DNA of 64,000 nt from Owenia fusiformis (GCA_903813345.2 CAIIXF020000007.1:23297564-23361563); one strand, 5' to 3'. Positions 47,289 to 60,862 are shown, numbered from the stretch's first letter. The notes: generated from the letters alone by a model not told the origin. Program-made: numbers and translations.

Positions 47289-48160
47289 AATTAGCAACGA
47301 CCCAGGGACAATGACTACCACTCCACATAAGACATTAACAATGATATTGAACTTCTTCACTACTTCTTCAGCATAGAATTTACTCAAAAATGAGTAATAC
47401 ATGGTATTCAAGTATAAATTAAATTACCTCCTTCATATGTGACATATAATTTCACCCAGAAACTAGTTTTTCTAGCAATACCCGATATAAAGACAAAAGA
47501 GATATAGCCTGGGAGTAGCCATTTTGTCCCAAATTCTATCCAAAATGTCATGAATATGTACGCACGAGTGCCAAATGCGAAAGACCAAAAATGACAAAAC
47601 ATAGCAGGAAAATGAAATGTCTAAGATCTCATTGCCAAATGGAAAGAAAATTCAACTATCCCAAATCAATATACAACGTGAAAGGAAAATGAATCTTACA
47701 ACACTCACAACAATTCGTAAAAGTGCAATTCGCATGGCTTTGGCGACATAAAGTTTGTGCACAAATGAATAATGCCTGATTTGATAAAAAGTTACAAATT
47801 ATAAAATGAAGTATGGCTTCCTAAAACTCGAATGGAAAGATCGGAAACGAGAGATGTTGGATTGCTGAAAAAATTGAAAGAACCGGTCTTACAAAAATGA
47901 TTCGATGTCGTCTTTAAATATCTGAAAGATTGGATGTGTGCAACACTATAAATTTCTCCCAATTCCAATCGGGACTTTGCACGCGATGGGTGAGTTGATA
48001 TGATTGATAGGGTCACACCTTGGAACAACGATACATATCGTGAACACAGATGATAAAATATAGATAGTCAATGAAATAAAATATAAATGAGTACCTTTAA
48101 TTTCGTATAATTCACAATCTCGCCCTGCTGAATGAAATCGTCTCTAATGGTGTCACTCAT
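47289..48160 (-). CDS. Candidate small multi-exon membrane protein (partial)
   Basis: Five short exons can be chained: 48160-48095, 47921-47893, 47775-47709, 47627-47482 and 47382-47289, giving 134 residues to a GTGAGT donor. Phases agree at all four junctions (0, 2, 0, 2). The start is MSDTIRDDFIQQGEIVNY. Exon 4 carries hydrophobic segments (ISFSCYVLSFLVFRIW, PRLYLFCLYIG). Exon 5 gives KFYAEEVVKKF followed by the transmembrane-like NIIVNVLCGVVVIVPGSLLI. Introns are only 80-175 bp, and the exon 4 acceptor (GAG) is poor. No family is recognised. Later exons may lie in the 45830-46660 region. The chain may be partly coincidental, so confidence is limited. Confidence 0.4.
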
Positions 48161-48312
48161 CCATCACGAATGTTGGTTTCTGGTTCTTATTAATGACAGT
48201 ATGGCTCTCTTATAAATTTACATTTAGAATAGAACGAACATTTGTCAAGTTATGATCGAAACAAAAACTAAATCTTGTCTTCGCAAGGGACAGTTCAAAA
48301 AACTAAATTACT

Positions 48313-48440
48313 ATCTTGAATTTCACAAATCTTGCTCTACTGCATCAAATCGTCCTGAATATAGTCACTCGTCAACCACGAAAGTTGATTTCTGGTTTCT
48401 TAATCAATCATTCTAGCGTTCTCATTTATAAAACAATCGA
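48313..48440 (-). pseudogene. Broken duplicate of the candidate gene's first exon
   Basis: About 120 bp resemble 48100-48230 at an offset of roughly 210 bp (shared strings include gtcactc, atcgtc and tttctggtt). In the frame matching exon 1 this copy lacks the ATG and has an in-frame TAG after about a dozen codons. Confidence 0.35.
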
Positions 48441-50322
48441 TAATTAAAACTGATTTATATTATAATGCATTCAATGTTTACTTTCTTACAACATTGCATG
48501 GTTATTTTATTGTGGGAGCACAGCATTGTGACACTATGATATTTGCGACGCATTTGACTGCGCCTTCTTTATTCCTCGATGCAAATCATCTAGTTTAAAA
48601 ATGTAAACATTCCAATACCAAAATTAGATTAATTATTTAAATGATACATCCTTTATATTTTTATTTGATTACGTTTTGAATATCATTAACAATAATCCGT
48701 TGTATGACCTTTGAAAACGCAAGAAATATTTCCGTGAATATATTGTTTCTATAAGTACAAAACTAATATGTTACTAATTATAGATTTTCTGAATATTTCG
48801 CATAATTTGGTCACATCTGCTCTGTCTTATTTTTTTCTAAATAATAAAACGTTGAAAAGTACCCTAGTGCAATGCACTAATTGAAAAATGACATTTACGT
48901 TAAAATAGTATTATATTTCTATGTAATCCTAATCCTTTAAATTATATATAAGTTTCGATTTACAATTTGAGTCTCATAAAATGCACTAAAATGCGCATGA
49001 AAAGTTTCACGTTTTTTGACCTCTTGTGATGACAGACATAATGCGACCCAAAAGCCTTAATACTTTTTACCAAATGGCATTTTAAAAGCATAAGGACATA
49101 TGCCCCTCCCTAAATATCGGTTCAAATGTCGTTATGCATATATGGTGCCACGGATTTGTAATATCTATGAGCCATACCATGGACTACATGTTCATGTACA
49201 TTTGGAAGGTCTGCAATGTGTAACCAGAATACGATCGATTCGCGATGAAATGATGAATTCGTTCCAAAGCGCCCCTTGGATTGCTAGCCCGGTTGACTGA
49301 ACTAAAACCACTGCTTTTTGTGACATTGAGATTATATGTCAACAATACTTGCCAATGTATATACAAAAGGATACACTTGTAGCTCTCGAAACATTTCAAT
49401 TGTCATCCATGTATAAAATATAGGTTTAAAGCCAATGTTTGCCCAATTTCGTTAAATTGATCCACCTAACCATTCACTATATTACTTAACATTATATATT
49501 AATGAAAATATACGGAAACAACTTACCAGTAAAATGAAAATGGCCTACATTTAATATATCGTACCTCACTTTAAACACGGACTTTAACTTCATTACTAAA
49601 AGGTGAGATCACAGGTAAATAAACAAATGAACTTAGTTGAATACTTTAACTGAAGTGACTTTAATCATACTAATTAAGTTAAATATTAACTATCATTAGT
49701 GTAACATCAGCATTGTTTCATTATAATTTGTCATGATTGCCTATCTGTTTGAATTATATTGGGTTTTTATTTGAATGGACTGTGTACGTAGGTCAATTCG
49801 GAAATTCTTTCTCATAATTACTGAAACTGATAACAGACGGACTGTATGTCATGGCATTTATAAAATATAAAATTAGACATAATGTTAAGAGATGACTTAA
49901 CATTAGGAAATGTTATGTTACTTTGGCGACAACTTTTGTAATCAATAAAAGAGTAGACAGTCATATTATCCTCATATCTGTGAATAAGCCAATCTTGGTA
50001 ATTTTGAAATTTTAAAATGACGATTGTGCCAATTTGGGGGAATACTTACACGAGGAGAAACAACGATTTTTATATCATGGGGGTCTTAAATATTCATTAT
50101 CTCTGCACAATATATAAAAGGTATTTAATAGATATATTGTACGCCTCTGCCATGTCCAACCATCTAATTAAGTAGACTAAAGAAAATAAGTACATACATA
50201 TATTTAGAGTTTGTGCCTAGGGAAGGATTGTACGTTAGATTTATCCTGGGAGAGGGACCAAGTGAAGATAAAATATCTTCTTGAAGGATGCAACACAAAT
50301 AAACCCCCACCGGAATGAGATA
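48441..50322. other. Intergenic, no gene seen
   Basis: AT-rich. Short frames at 49100-49300 (plus) and 49184-49399 (minus) overlap and have no domain. Confidence 0.35.
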
Positions 50323-50415
50323 TAATACCCTTTGCATTCGTTCGACTTCATTTCTTAAAAGAGAGACCCGTTTTCTTTTTCCGGTAGTTTAAAACTAGAC
50401 TCTGCGCGCAGGCTA
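50323..50415 (-). repeat. Dispersed ~80-bp repeat, copy 2
   Basis: Inverse relation to 43432-43505 and 53098-53172, with cttaaaagagag and actagactctgcgcgc. Confidence 0.55.
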
Positions 50416-50849
50416 GAGATCTAATGAATCATGCTACGATAAAAACAAAATTTGAAGTAAAAAGTATTTAGTAACTAAAAGATAGGTACGTTTTTCAAAT
50501 CAATAAAATAAAATTGAATGATTATCTCAAAGATATCTTGGAACGATTGGATGAAGAGCAGACAAAATGTTTCAAGAAGCAAGCCCAGTGTCTATTCTAT
50601 TCTTACTTATTAGCAATACTATCCAACATGAATATTCTTGTCGAGACTCGATCAACTTGAGTTCTTCTGGAAAAATGAGGATTTCAGCAAGGATGCATGG
50701 CTTAAATATTATATTGGACAGATTATATTTTATTTTATTTTACTTGACGTATTTATTTATGTTTAACTATCAGATGCATAAGGGTAATATGAAAATTGAA
50801 CCACTAAAACTGATGAATATTCAAGTGTTAGAGAAATTTCTAATACCCT

Positions 50850-50955
50850 GTCATGTTATCTACCCCGAATTAGCCACCTGGTGGTGAAAATAGTAACTAC
50901 CTACTCGCATCTGAGATATTACATGTGTAATGTCTCACATGCGAGTAGGTAACGT
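50850..50955 (+). repeat. Dispersed 90-100-bp repeat, copy 3, with palindrome
   Basis: tagccacctggtggtgaaaa and taactacctactcgcatctg match the repeats at 8781 and 22826. Here they are followed by the inverse (cacatgcgagtaggtaacg), forming a hairpin around 50885-50955. The 106-codon frame at 50567-50887 runs into it and is not credible. Confidence 0.6.
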
Positions 50956-52559
50956 TTCAAGTCAATAGCACCAGATTTATATTTTTCAACTGAAATATCA
51001 ATTAATAACCGATGTGACCACCGGAGCTGGATGAAAAATCGTCTCAGCATGTTTTCAAGTAGCAAATTCACCTGAGACTAACCTTCCTCTCTGAAATACA
51101 AGTATTCCACCCCTATGCACGACTGTTACCAGCAAACCAGCCAAGATTTTGAGGTGGAGGGTCTCGCTGACGAAAGGTATGGTCAATCACCTCGATCATA
51201 CATGTATGTTTTTATTGGACTCAGTCTCGTTTGGACTTAGTCGGAAAAAATCGGGGACATGGACACTAATCTATCAACCACCTGGTTAAATTACGAACAT
51301 TGCAAGTGTGAACTTTAAGTATGGCTCAAATAATCACTGAGTCGGGTCACCATGGGTGGCGCTGGTGTCGATTTCACCAAGGACATTTTAATAAACTCTA
51401 GAACTGAAAATAAGCCTTACACGAATAAACTAAATGTATCCATGTGGGAAAGGGACGATCGTAAATTCTTGAGGTGAATTCCTTTGTTCAAGAAGGCCTT
51501 AAACTCAAGTTCGATCAAATAGCTGGTTGATGAGACATCGACTACCAATAATGAAGATATCTTGATCCATTGACCCACTTTTTCAAAACCTCCAGTGCAG
51601 CTGAACTTATTGTGAGGCGTATGTCTGCTTACAGTTACCAGGTAGAGGGTCGACTGCATGGGTCTTTGCAAAGCGGACCAAGTTCATCAGCATTTCAGTT
51701 ATCACTGAATGGCGTTAAAGACATGGTTTAAGGTTTCTTCAAACTTCATATCATTGTTTTGGATGCTAGGATGTGTTTCACTGTACGTGACTGGTTGTTG
51801 ATGCCCCTTTGCCCAATCGGTCTCCTCGTTTTATGCTTGTGGTTGCCTTGAGCTACATGATTGTCCAATATTTCGAATCTTATCTTTCAAAGACAATAAC
51901 TCCACTCTCACTAAACTGACCGGTTAAAATGTTTAACCTATAAATTGGCTTCTGCTGGGGGGTATATAAAATGACACAAATTCAATAATGCATGTATAGT
52001 AGTGTTGTATGAAATGTTAACTTCTCGTTTACCTTTACTCTGTACAGGATGTTCAATAAGTATTGAAAATGATTTTTGCTGTTTCATATTTTTATGATGT
52101 ATACTTAAAGTATAAACGTTTCTGAAGTCTACTCAGAGTCTACTTAAAGTGTGAGTGAGTTAGGCTCAAGTTGGAGGTGGTTGAAACACCGAAAAGGACT
52201 GCACCTTACATAGATGCTCCTCGCATATATTCTTTTATAACGATGTTGAGTTGCATCAAGTGACAACTTAACTTCTGTTAAAAAGTGTCGTTACATTTTG
52301 ATTTACAGACATGCATTGAGAAGTGTCACCCAGTCATGTTACTTTTGGAACACATTGTATTCTTGGTGTGATACAGTAGCCTAAATCCAAAATCGTTTTT
52401 ATAGTGTTAGTTCTTGAAAAGAAGATTATAGTATGTATACGCACCTCGGAGTTTAACTCGATCCTCTGTTGATCTAACACAACACAACATCACTCAGAAA
52501 ACAGGAATTCCCAAATTAAACATAGATGCAAATACTACTTCTCATTGTTAATTTTATCA
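50956..52559. other. Intergenic with one solo mariner-like end
   Basis: Near 52045 tacaggatgttcaataagta closely resembles the terminus of the relic at 13793, but no partner end was found. No gene is supported. Confidence 0.35.
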
Positions 52560-52772
52560 AAGACAATAGCTAATTCCCTCCTTCTTAGCCCTCTCTAGTA
52601 TCCTCTAGTCCCGTCACCTTGCCCTAGTCCAAGACCCTGCCTGCTCTGCCACTTCTACTTCCACCTGCCCCCTATTCTTATATAATGCCATTGTGGCGAT
52701 TTAAGAATTTACATGTCTGTGTATTTACATTTTTTGTATTCTATTGAAATAAATTTATTAATAATAATAACT
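52560..52772 (+). mobile_element. Probable 3' end of a retrotransposon with TAA-rich tail
   Basis: A C/T-rich stretch (about 52578-52672) is followed by tatataatgccattgtggcg, attgaaataaatttatt and a tail of aataataataa. This is the usual look of a LINE or SINE 3' end. There is no coding portion here. Confidence 0.45.
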
Positions 52773-53097
52773 CAGAGCAGTCACAGCTGAATGAATAGTT
52801 CACTTCATTGAATGAATTTACCCAGATATATTGTGACTTTTGTACTTATTGAATTCCATAAGCGCGTTGTTCACATTATATGCTAGCGGAGCAAGGCTTC
52901 CACTAACACACTAGTACAATGATTTGCGAATTTGGGGGGTGTAGGCCAATAATAAAATAATATAAACTCAAAATTACAGGTATATGTACAATGAAAAGGT
53001 ATATTGCTATAATCGTAATGAGATATGATGTGCAACACATAAAGAAGAAAACATTGTACTGTAGTGTAGCCCGGATGAGGCAGCCTCGTCGCCTTGA

Positions 53098-53172
53098 GTA
53101 CCCTGCATGCAGAGTCTAGCTGAAGACGAAGCTCTCTTTTAAGAAGTGAAGTCAAACGAATGCAAAGGGTAC
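53098..53172 (+). repeat. Dispersed ~80-bp repeat, copy 3
   Basis: Contains gcagagtctagctgaagacg and gaagctctcttttaagaagt, matching 43432-43505. Confidence 0.6.
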
Positions 53173-53465
53173 GCTTTGAGAAACATTCCTCTATCAATGA
53201 TGAGTTGTACAAATAAATGTATAACTTTTATCGATGTTTAATCTTAAATTATCAATTTTTATTTCAATTGTGCACAATCTCATCACGCAAGGGTTACCAT
53301 GGTGTGTTGCCATAATCCAACTAAGTACATGTTTTAATGGCCTTTATAAGATTATTAGGACTTTGAGTTCATATATCCATGGAATAATTTACGTTCGTAT
53401 TTCTAACGGCAAAATAAGCTAGGAGAGTCAATGCTGTGGCGAATCACCCTTTTTTCACAAAAAAT

Positions 53466-53869
53466 GAAAGGACGATTCTCGGTTTGGAGAACGAAGTTCA
53501 TCAATCTAAATGAGCACCATCCCTGCTTCGGACAAATTTGATATTTTTACATAATATAGATTTGAATGTTTTCTTTTGAATAGTCATACTTTAATTTGGG
53601 TAATATTTCTAGACTTTTCGCAAAAAAATATTAGCGCAGTACACTGATGAACTTCTTTCCCCAAATCGAGACTTGTATTTTATTGAATCGGTCTAATTGA
53701 GCGTTATCCCTGCTTCAGACCAATTTGTTATTTTTACATCTTGTAGATTTAAATTTAAATTTAGTCCTCTTTTGAATATTCATAGTTTAATTTGGGTAAT
53801 ATTTCTATATTTTCATGAAAAAAATTATTAGCTCAGGAGACTGTTCTCCAAACCGAGAATCGTCTTTTG
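53466..53869. mobile_element. 0.4-kb TIR element with internal direct repeat
   Basis: gacgattctcggtttggaga at the left is inverted at 53841-53864. Within it, a ~150-bp block (ccctgcttc, tttaatttgggtaatattt) occurs twice, starting about 53518 and 53709. No coding capacity. Confidence 0.7.
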
Positions 53870-54905
53870 TTAATTAGAAGTGTTATTTCAACATTTTAAC
53901 CTATAACTATTTTGATTTTTGAGCAACGTGTATGTATTCTAAACTAATGTGCAAATATCTACAAAAATAATCGATAATAATTTGTAATAATGACAATGCT
54001 AACCATGCGTATGGTTCTAAACAATGTTATTCATAGTCGTAGTCTAGAAAGACGAGCAGAAAAGTTGTTGACAATTTGAAATTACCAATAGTAGAGATAA
54101 TGACAGCATTTATGTGAATTCTTTTGCTCTTGATAACCTGCTGTTAGATCGGTGGTTATGGCGGGCCGCTTTATATTTTGGGCCTTACAACTCGCTATTA
54201 TAAGATGTATGGTATATGTGTGTTTATTCTGTTATAACATAACATCAATGCCATGAGAAGCGTAACTGATATATACATAGAACAAACTATACGAACTATC
54301 ATATTGGATTTCGTCACCAATGATAGTCAATAATGTGCTGAACAAAATAATTGATCTGAATTCATTAAGGTGTTAGCTAGGGGTCAGGTTCCATTATATA
54401 TATCCATTGTAACTCTTAACACAACATTTTTAGGTTCAATAACTATAAGACATATTTAAGACGATTGCTTATAAAATTATGTGTGTTTGTGCATGGGATA
54501 TTTCGGCAAAATAAAATAAATACTCAGCTATATCAATTATTTGTGATGTTTTGAGTGAGCCAAATAGTTGATCTCTAATATCAACAATTGCATAACAGTA
54601 GTTTATGACTATGAGTGAATTATTTAAATAGTAGAAATAAATTCTCTGTTTGGGCTCCCTGGTAGTAGATGCCTATGTTGTGTATATATAAGCGCTGAAC
54701 AAACCCATTTCTCAGACGCTACTTCACACTTTTGTGTATCAACCAACAGTTTTACTGAATGCATTTGTAGGAATGCCAACACATCAATACTTATGGTGTA
54801 TAGGTTACAATTGTCTTAGTTCCGTTGTAAATTAAACCCATGGGAAAACATATATGCAGTTTTCCTTTCCCGTGCTGTCGATCCTGCTCTGAGGGGTCAC
54901 TATTA
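53870..54905. other. Intergenic, no gene seen
   Basis: AT-rich. No supported frame, repeat or signal on either strand. Confidence 0.3.
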
Positions 54906-54959
54906 TCATCGATAAATATTTGAGACCATAATAACATTAACACTACAACGTTCACCTAT

Positions 54960-55146
54960 TGGAAAGTACCAATCGTCTTTGAATGTATTGTACTGCAGTG
55001 GCTGAAACACGTTTGGGATTAGTTCCATCAAGAAAATTGGTTGATTTGGAACTTCGATGTAGATACGGTATATATGGAGGCCAATCGTCAACACAGTGAG
55101 CCATATGAGATACTACTGTCACCGCTCCTTTGTCTATGAAGGCCAA
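54960..55146 (-). CDS. Unrecognised exon-like open frame next to minisatellite
   Basis: The minus-strand frame reads MAHCVDDWPPYIPYLHRSSK through VQYIQRRLVLSN and meets a donor-like AATAG|GTGAAC near 54957. Its first codons are the same DNA as the 62-bp minisatellite unit. Codon content looks less random than its surroundings, but no family is recognised and no partner exon was found. Confidence 0.2.
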
Positions 55147-55942
55147 TCGTCAACACAGTGAGCCATATGAGATACTACTGTCACTGCTCCTTTGTCTATG
55201 GAGGCCAATCGTCAACACAATGAGCCATATGAGATACTATTGTCACTGCTCCTTTGTCTATGAAGGCAAATCGTCAACACAGTGAGCCATATGAGATACT
55301 ACTGTCACCGCTCCTTTGTCTATGAAGGCCAATCGTCAACACAGTGAGCCATATGAGATACTACTGTCACCACTCCTTTGTTTATGAAGGCCAATCGTCA
55401 ACACAGCGAGCCATATGAGATACTACTGTCATCGCTCCTTTGTCTATGAAGGCCAATCGTCAACACAGTGAGCCATATGAGATACTACTGTCACCGCTCC
55501 TTTGTCTATGAAGGCCAATCGTCAACACAGTGAGCCATATGAGATACTACTGTCACCGCTCCTTTGTCTATGAAGGCCAATCGTCAACACAGTGAGCCAT
55601 ATGAGATACTACTGTCACCGCTCCTTTGTCTATGAAGGCCAATCGTCAACACAGTGAGCCATATAAGATACTACTGTCACCGCTCCTTTGTCTATGAAGG
55701 CCAATCGTCAACACAGTGAGCCATATGAGATACTACTGTCACCGCTCCTTTGTCTATGAAGGCCAATCGTCAACACAGTGAGCCATATGAGATACTACTG
55801 TCACCGCTTCTTTGTCTATGAAGGCCAATCGTCAACACAGTGAGCCATATGAGATACTACTGTCACCGCTCCTTTGTCTATGAAGGCAAATCGTCAACAC
55901 AGTGAGCCATATGAGATACTACTGTCACTGCTCCTTTGTCTC
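55078..55942. repeat. Minisatellite, 62-bp unit, 14 copies
   Basis: The unit starts aggccaatcgtcaacacagt and recurs exactly every 62 bp from 55078 to 55884, with only scattered substitutions (for example caccgctcc versus cactgctcc). The unit length is not a multiple of three, so the array is not a protein repeat. Its first unit runs into the frame at 54960-55146. Confidence 0.95.
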
Positions 55943-58900
55943 TCTTCTGGGTAAGTGAAATGACAATCGATATTAATGCAAAACATCTTAACCATCAACG
56001 CAAACCACTCTCATTTAATCATTGTACTACTTGGTATTTCATTTTTTACATTTGCGATTGTCTACTCATGTTATCGTATGCCAATAATAGGAATACAAGG
56101 TGATATCTGGATGTAATAGTTCATCTCGTGGGTTTATAAATATATACTTATATTACACGAGGGATACGATTGGATTTCAATCACATGATGGTCCATATCA
56201 CTGAAATGGGTGTAAGAAGACCTTTTGATTTTATCTTTCTTACAGAGAACAGTATTCATAGAAATTATTACACATTTATATGACACAGTACAAGTGGAAG
56301 TGTGACCTAACTTCCCCTATGATGGTAGTCTAAATTTGGCAAAAGACGAATACGATAAAGAGCAATTAAATGGTGTTAAATGAGTTTTGTGAATAAAATC
56401 AATTGGAAATTACCCTTATCCGAAATTTATTTCAAGAGATAAGCACAGTTGTGGTATTTTACATTTCATGTGTTTCGCTTATACTGGTTCAGATAGTAAA
56501 AACATTAGCTTAATTATAATAACTCATTCAATATGATAATATTCATATGTTGGGTAAATATTGTTTAAAAACTTTCATAATAACATATTATTATTGATTG
56601 AATACTATGTTTGTTGTAATTTTATAACGCGGTAAATAATGCTTAGAGCACAGCCACTGTGACAAGTACGTAAGCTTTGTAGTATTCTTTGTGCAATTAA
56701 TAGATACATTTAAAAACGTTCATTTGGCACGTCAAGTGCCTTTTATTTTTAAATTCCAATTACTCACTTATTTTGTAAGAATTTATTTCAAGTTGTTAAA
56801 TCATTGAATAGTATTTACTTTTTATATTTCAAATAGTTAAATACAAATACTTTCACAAAGTAATATTTCCAAGAACCTGGATGTCTAATGGATATTTAAT
56901 TTGTGAAAAAACACAAGTACTGATCCTAGATACAATGAAATAATTGTAATTCACCGTTATATTCTTCACTTCCTGATTAGGTCACTTCTAAACAATAACT
57001 ACTCTAAACTAAATAGAGATGTGTTTCATATGTAGCCTCCAAATACAGTTTATCTTTTCAACATTAATCATAATAATTTTACTTCATGTAGTACCGCGTG
57101 TATTGTTTTAACTTTCGGTAAAAAAAATTCGAATCGATTCCAACGAAGTCGAATTTCAAATAAATAGATAAAATATAAATAAACTAAGTATGACATAGAT
57201 TATAGCCGACAGGGGCAATATTGCAATTCGAAGATTTTCTTTAGAATGGGTGTACGTGTGGTTGGTTGGCTTTCACTTTAGAGGTAGGGTGGAACTACAC
57301 GCCCTTGATCAAATCGTCACTAGCGCCACCTTTCATGCTCTGATTCATGGATTACCGATGCCCTTCGAAATACTCGGCTTTGAGAGATATTTGAAATACC
57401 ATCATCCCATTCTGAGCATTTTTCATATAATAATCTCTTGATTAAAAGTTGAAATTTAGTTTCGATATATACCGTTACAGGCACCGTAAAAATGAATCAA
57501 ATATAATGAGCAACGGTGTAGAAAAGGAAAGATGTGTATGGGAAGAATCAGACTCCAAAATCCCAAGCTGAAGAAAGCTCTGATATGAACCAACGTTGAT
57601 ATTTAGAAAACCATGTTTTATAATGTCATGTGTTCATGAACTTCAGTGATAAGCAAGACAATTGATAGCCGTCGGTTTTGATCTAATCGCACATACATAT
57701 CTTATCTGATATAAAACTATACAACCATTTCATCTTTAGATTCTGAGGCTTCATAGGCTGTACATCCGATCATGCTTGAAGGAGTTTACTAAGTGACTAA
57801 GAAAATAACTATTTGACGTGCATGATGTGTATTATTCATGTTTCATTTATGTTTTGCGTTAATCTTTCCGTCACAAATAGATTAATTGAAATTTTGTGTT
57901 TAATTACATGTTTTGCTCATTAACAAATAAAATGCCTCTTTTGACGTTGTCGTTTCTCCATCTAGTTCCCCTCATTCCCACTGGCCACTCCGCTCACTTA
58001 GTCTGGATCAGTTATTAGGCAAATCCCTGACATTTAACAAACAAACGCAAAAAAGCAAAAAGGTATGTGAATCTTCGTTTCAAAATTGATTTGCTTATTT
58101 CTGTTATTAGTTTAATCTATGAGCCAATGCGCATTCTTGCACACGCATTTTACCAAATGAATATATTGTACTGGAGAGCGATGAGTTTTGGATGCTTAAA
58201 GTTCATTTCCTCCAAAACTAAAGAGTATGGTGATTGAATAGTGAATACAAAGAAAAATAATAATTTTACAGTTGAAATATAAAGTGTAAGCTTGTTTTAA
58301 TGAAATAAATTTAAAAAATGTATCATAGACCATTTACCTTACATAAGAGTTTAATATATAAGGATTTCTGTCCTGGGCCACCTAACAGTCGGTACTCATG
58401 GTTAATCTATTAAAGAAATTATAAACATCATATCATTCGAAGTGTGTTTAGAAAGTTTTGAATCTGGCATTGTGTTTTCGTCTTTGACCAATCAGCAACG
58501 GTGGTTATCTCTATATAAATTTTCATTGAAAATATGGTAATCTCTGGACCCTGGGGTATCCCCCATTTAGGCCAAAAATGCTCCGGAGCAACTTCAATCA
58601 GTTTAATCAAAATTATTTTTTAACATTGGGGACCATGGAAGTGAATTCTTTGCAAAGTCGACACATTTTCATGTCGTATGCTCGTGAGATCAAATACCTA
58701 GATCTAGGGTCTATCGGAGAACGCTGCTAATGGACTGGCAATATATAGGAATTATTGAGCGGTTCCGTACCACTTTTAAGACGTTTACTCACGGATCAAA
58801 AATCAACTGATTCAATTTGATATGTAATTAAAGTAAGGTGGTGAGGTGTCGTTTATCGACTGTTCACACACATGGGTCTATTTATGGAAATACCTTGAGA

Positions 58901-60746
58901 TAAGCAAGTATTGTCATAATTACTGCTTTGATGCAATGCAACGGCTAATTGCTATTGTTTATAGCGGTTTTCAGTAGTGGAATTACTTTTATTACACTAA
59001 CATATTTGTTCGTAGTGTCATTATCGACGTTTGAATTTGTAATTTAGGTAGCATTTGCGAATTCAACTGCCTTACTAAGGTAGCATTAACGAAATTTAAC
59101 TGCCGGTTGTCGTTTAACGGTTTAATTTGCTTTTTATGGCCAACTCGTTTAAATATTAATATGAATAGATCCAGATACTATATTAAAGTGGGTTGGACAT
59201 AGAATAGCAGATTAAACCGTCACCCGACAGTTGGCAGCTCAATTCACATGCTTCCTTAGGAAGGCTGAGATTGAGATCAAATTATACCCACCGCAAAGAA
59301 CGACGTTTGATGGATGAGTTTTTTGTAAAATATATAATTCTAAAAATATGCTTTTCCCATGTCAATATCCTGATAAAACACGTATTACAAAATTGTGTTA
59401 GTCTTGGTAGGCGTTTATCTGACAATGTGTCTAGAAGAATCAGATTATCTGTATGGATATGAATTCTTAGAAATTAACTAAAATAGCTATAATAGTAAAT
59501 TTCAGAAAATCGCATTAAGATCATAAGTAAGTTTGCTTTTAACCACGTCATGAATAAAAAAATGCCACTTTGATGAAACAGATATGAGCTCTTCTTAACC
59601 TCCAATTTAATGATTTTCTCTTGTCCAAATCAAGGTCACTGACTTAGATTGCCCCATATTACTTTATGAATACGTTATTCTTGAGACATTAATCGGGAAA
59701 ATAAATGAAGTCCCTTTAGACGTGTGAACATGAAACCTGAGCGTGACTGTAAAACCTTCCCATATGTTCATGATCGTATAGAAAATAACAAGGTCAGAAA
59801 TGAGGAACTAAATATTATATCATATGAAATTTAATCACTCATAATGATGTGATATTTGTTTGATGGTGGTTGGCCATAATGACAATGGTATCAATAATAA
59901 CCATTTCCATCGTCTGATGCAGCGGAATGTGACACTTAGCACTGAACCAATATCTGCGTACGAAATAAAACAATGGGCAAAAGTTAAAATATCCTGTAGA
60001 GGCTCGATAGTTTATCGGCATCAATTAGTTAGAAGTATATTTGGATACCAGTCCTATAGGACCTTATATAATGCTTGATGTTCTCTATCAATAATTGGAG
60101 GAAGGTCTATAGGTTTCTTAGTGTTTAATTGATCTCCCTGAAGCTTTCTCATCTTTGCATTGTGTGAATTTCAGCAACAGAAGCTGACAAGGCCTGAATC
60201 ACAAAGTGACACTCAGTCTCCGAGGAAGTCGTTCTGTCGTATTATTATATCTCAATCGCCATGGTATAATAGCTGAAAAGGATCCAGGTGAAAAAGATGA
60301 GCATATAGTCCTTTGGGCTCATCATTCATGTTTCGACTGAATATGATTATACAAGATAGATGCGTACAATCAAGGATTAAGAGATAAAAAGGAGCGAAAC
60401 TATCAGATAAAATAAGTAATTGACTTTCACTGTACTGAAGCTACAAACGAGAAACTGTATTATTAAAAACCAATTCTAGTTTCTGTTTCTGCATTTGACA
60501 GTTGAAAAGCATCACGGCACTGCAAAGAGCAATATTAACAATTTGAATTTTATGACAAAAATGTTGCGTCCTTTATAGAAAAATAAATGGCAGCGACACA
60601 GATATGACCAAATTAAACGTGATTATCGGATGATATCGAAAATCATTCCGACTCAGTAATTTAGTGTCATTAGATCTATAAAAGCATCTTAGACACAATT
60701 ATAGTAGTTGAGAAACCCCAATGGAATTATTTATAAACCTGAGGAT
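55943..60746. other. Long stretch without a supported gene
   Basis: AT-rich. Frames at 57250-57441, 58428-58610, 59271-59462 and 59839-60078 show no domain or splice context. An imperfect inverted repeat lies at about 59100-59238 (ctgccggttgtcgtttaacg versus its inverse gtcacccgacagttggcag). Confidence 0.35.
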
Positions 60747-60755
60747 TATAAAATA
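60747..60755 (+). promoter_or_regulatory. TATA-box candidate
   Basis: TATAAAATA lies about 115 bp upstream of the signal-peptide ATG at 60863, at a distance that would give a 5' UTR of roughly 85 bp. In AT-rich DNA such strings are common, so support is modest. Confidence 0.35.
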
Positions 60756-60862
60756 TATAAGCGAGGACTCAATGTACAGGAAGTCACGAGAATTGGAATA
60801 AAAATTACTGGATATGCTTTTTAAATCACAAAATGTGGATTAACGGCACGATTTATGAGATT

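Noticed and set aside
47408-47602. Alternative frame of candidate exon 4 (MFCHFWSFAFGTRAY)
   Set aside because: It is open, but its donor phase would need an intron of only about 50 bp to reach the next exon; the overlapping frame used in the model chains cleanly at both sides.
50567-50887. 106-codon plus-strand frame with hydrophobic stretch
   Set aside because: It runs into the dispersed repeat at 50850 and has no recognisable domain or splice sites; hydrophobic codons are expected in AT-rich DNA.
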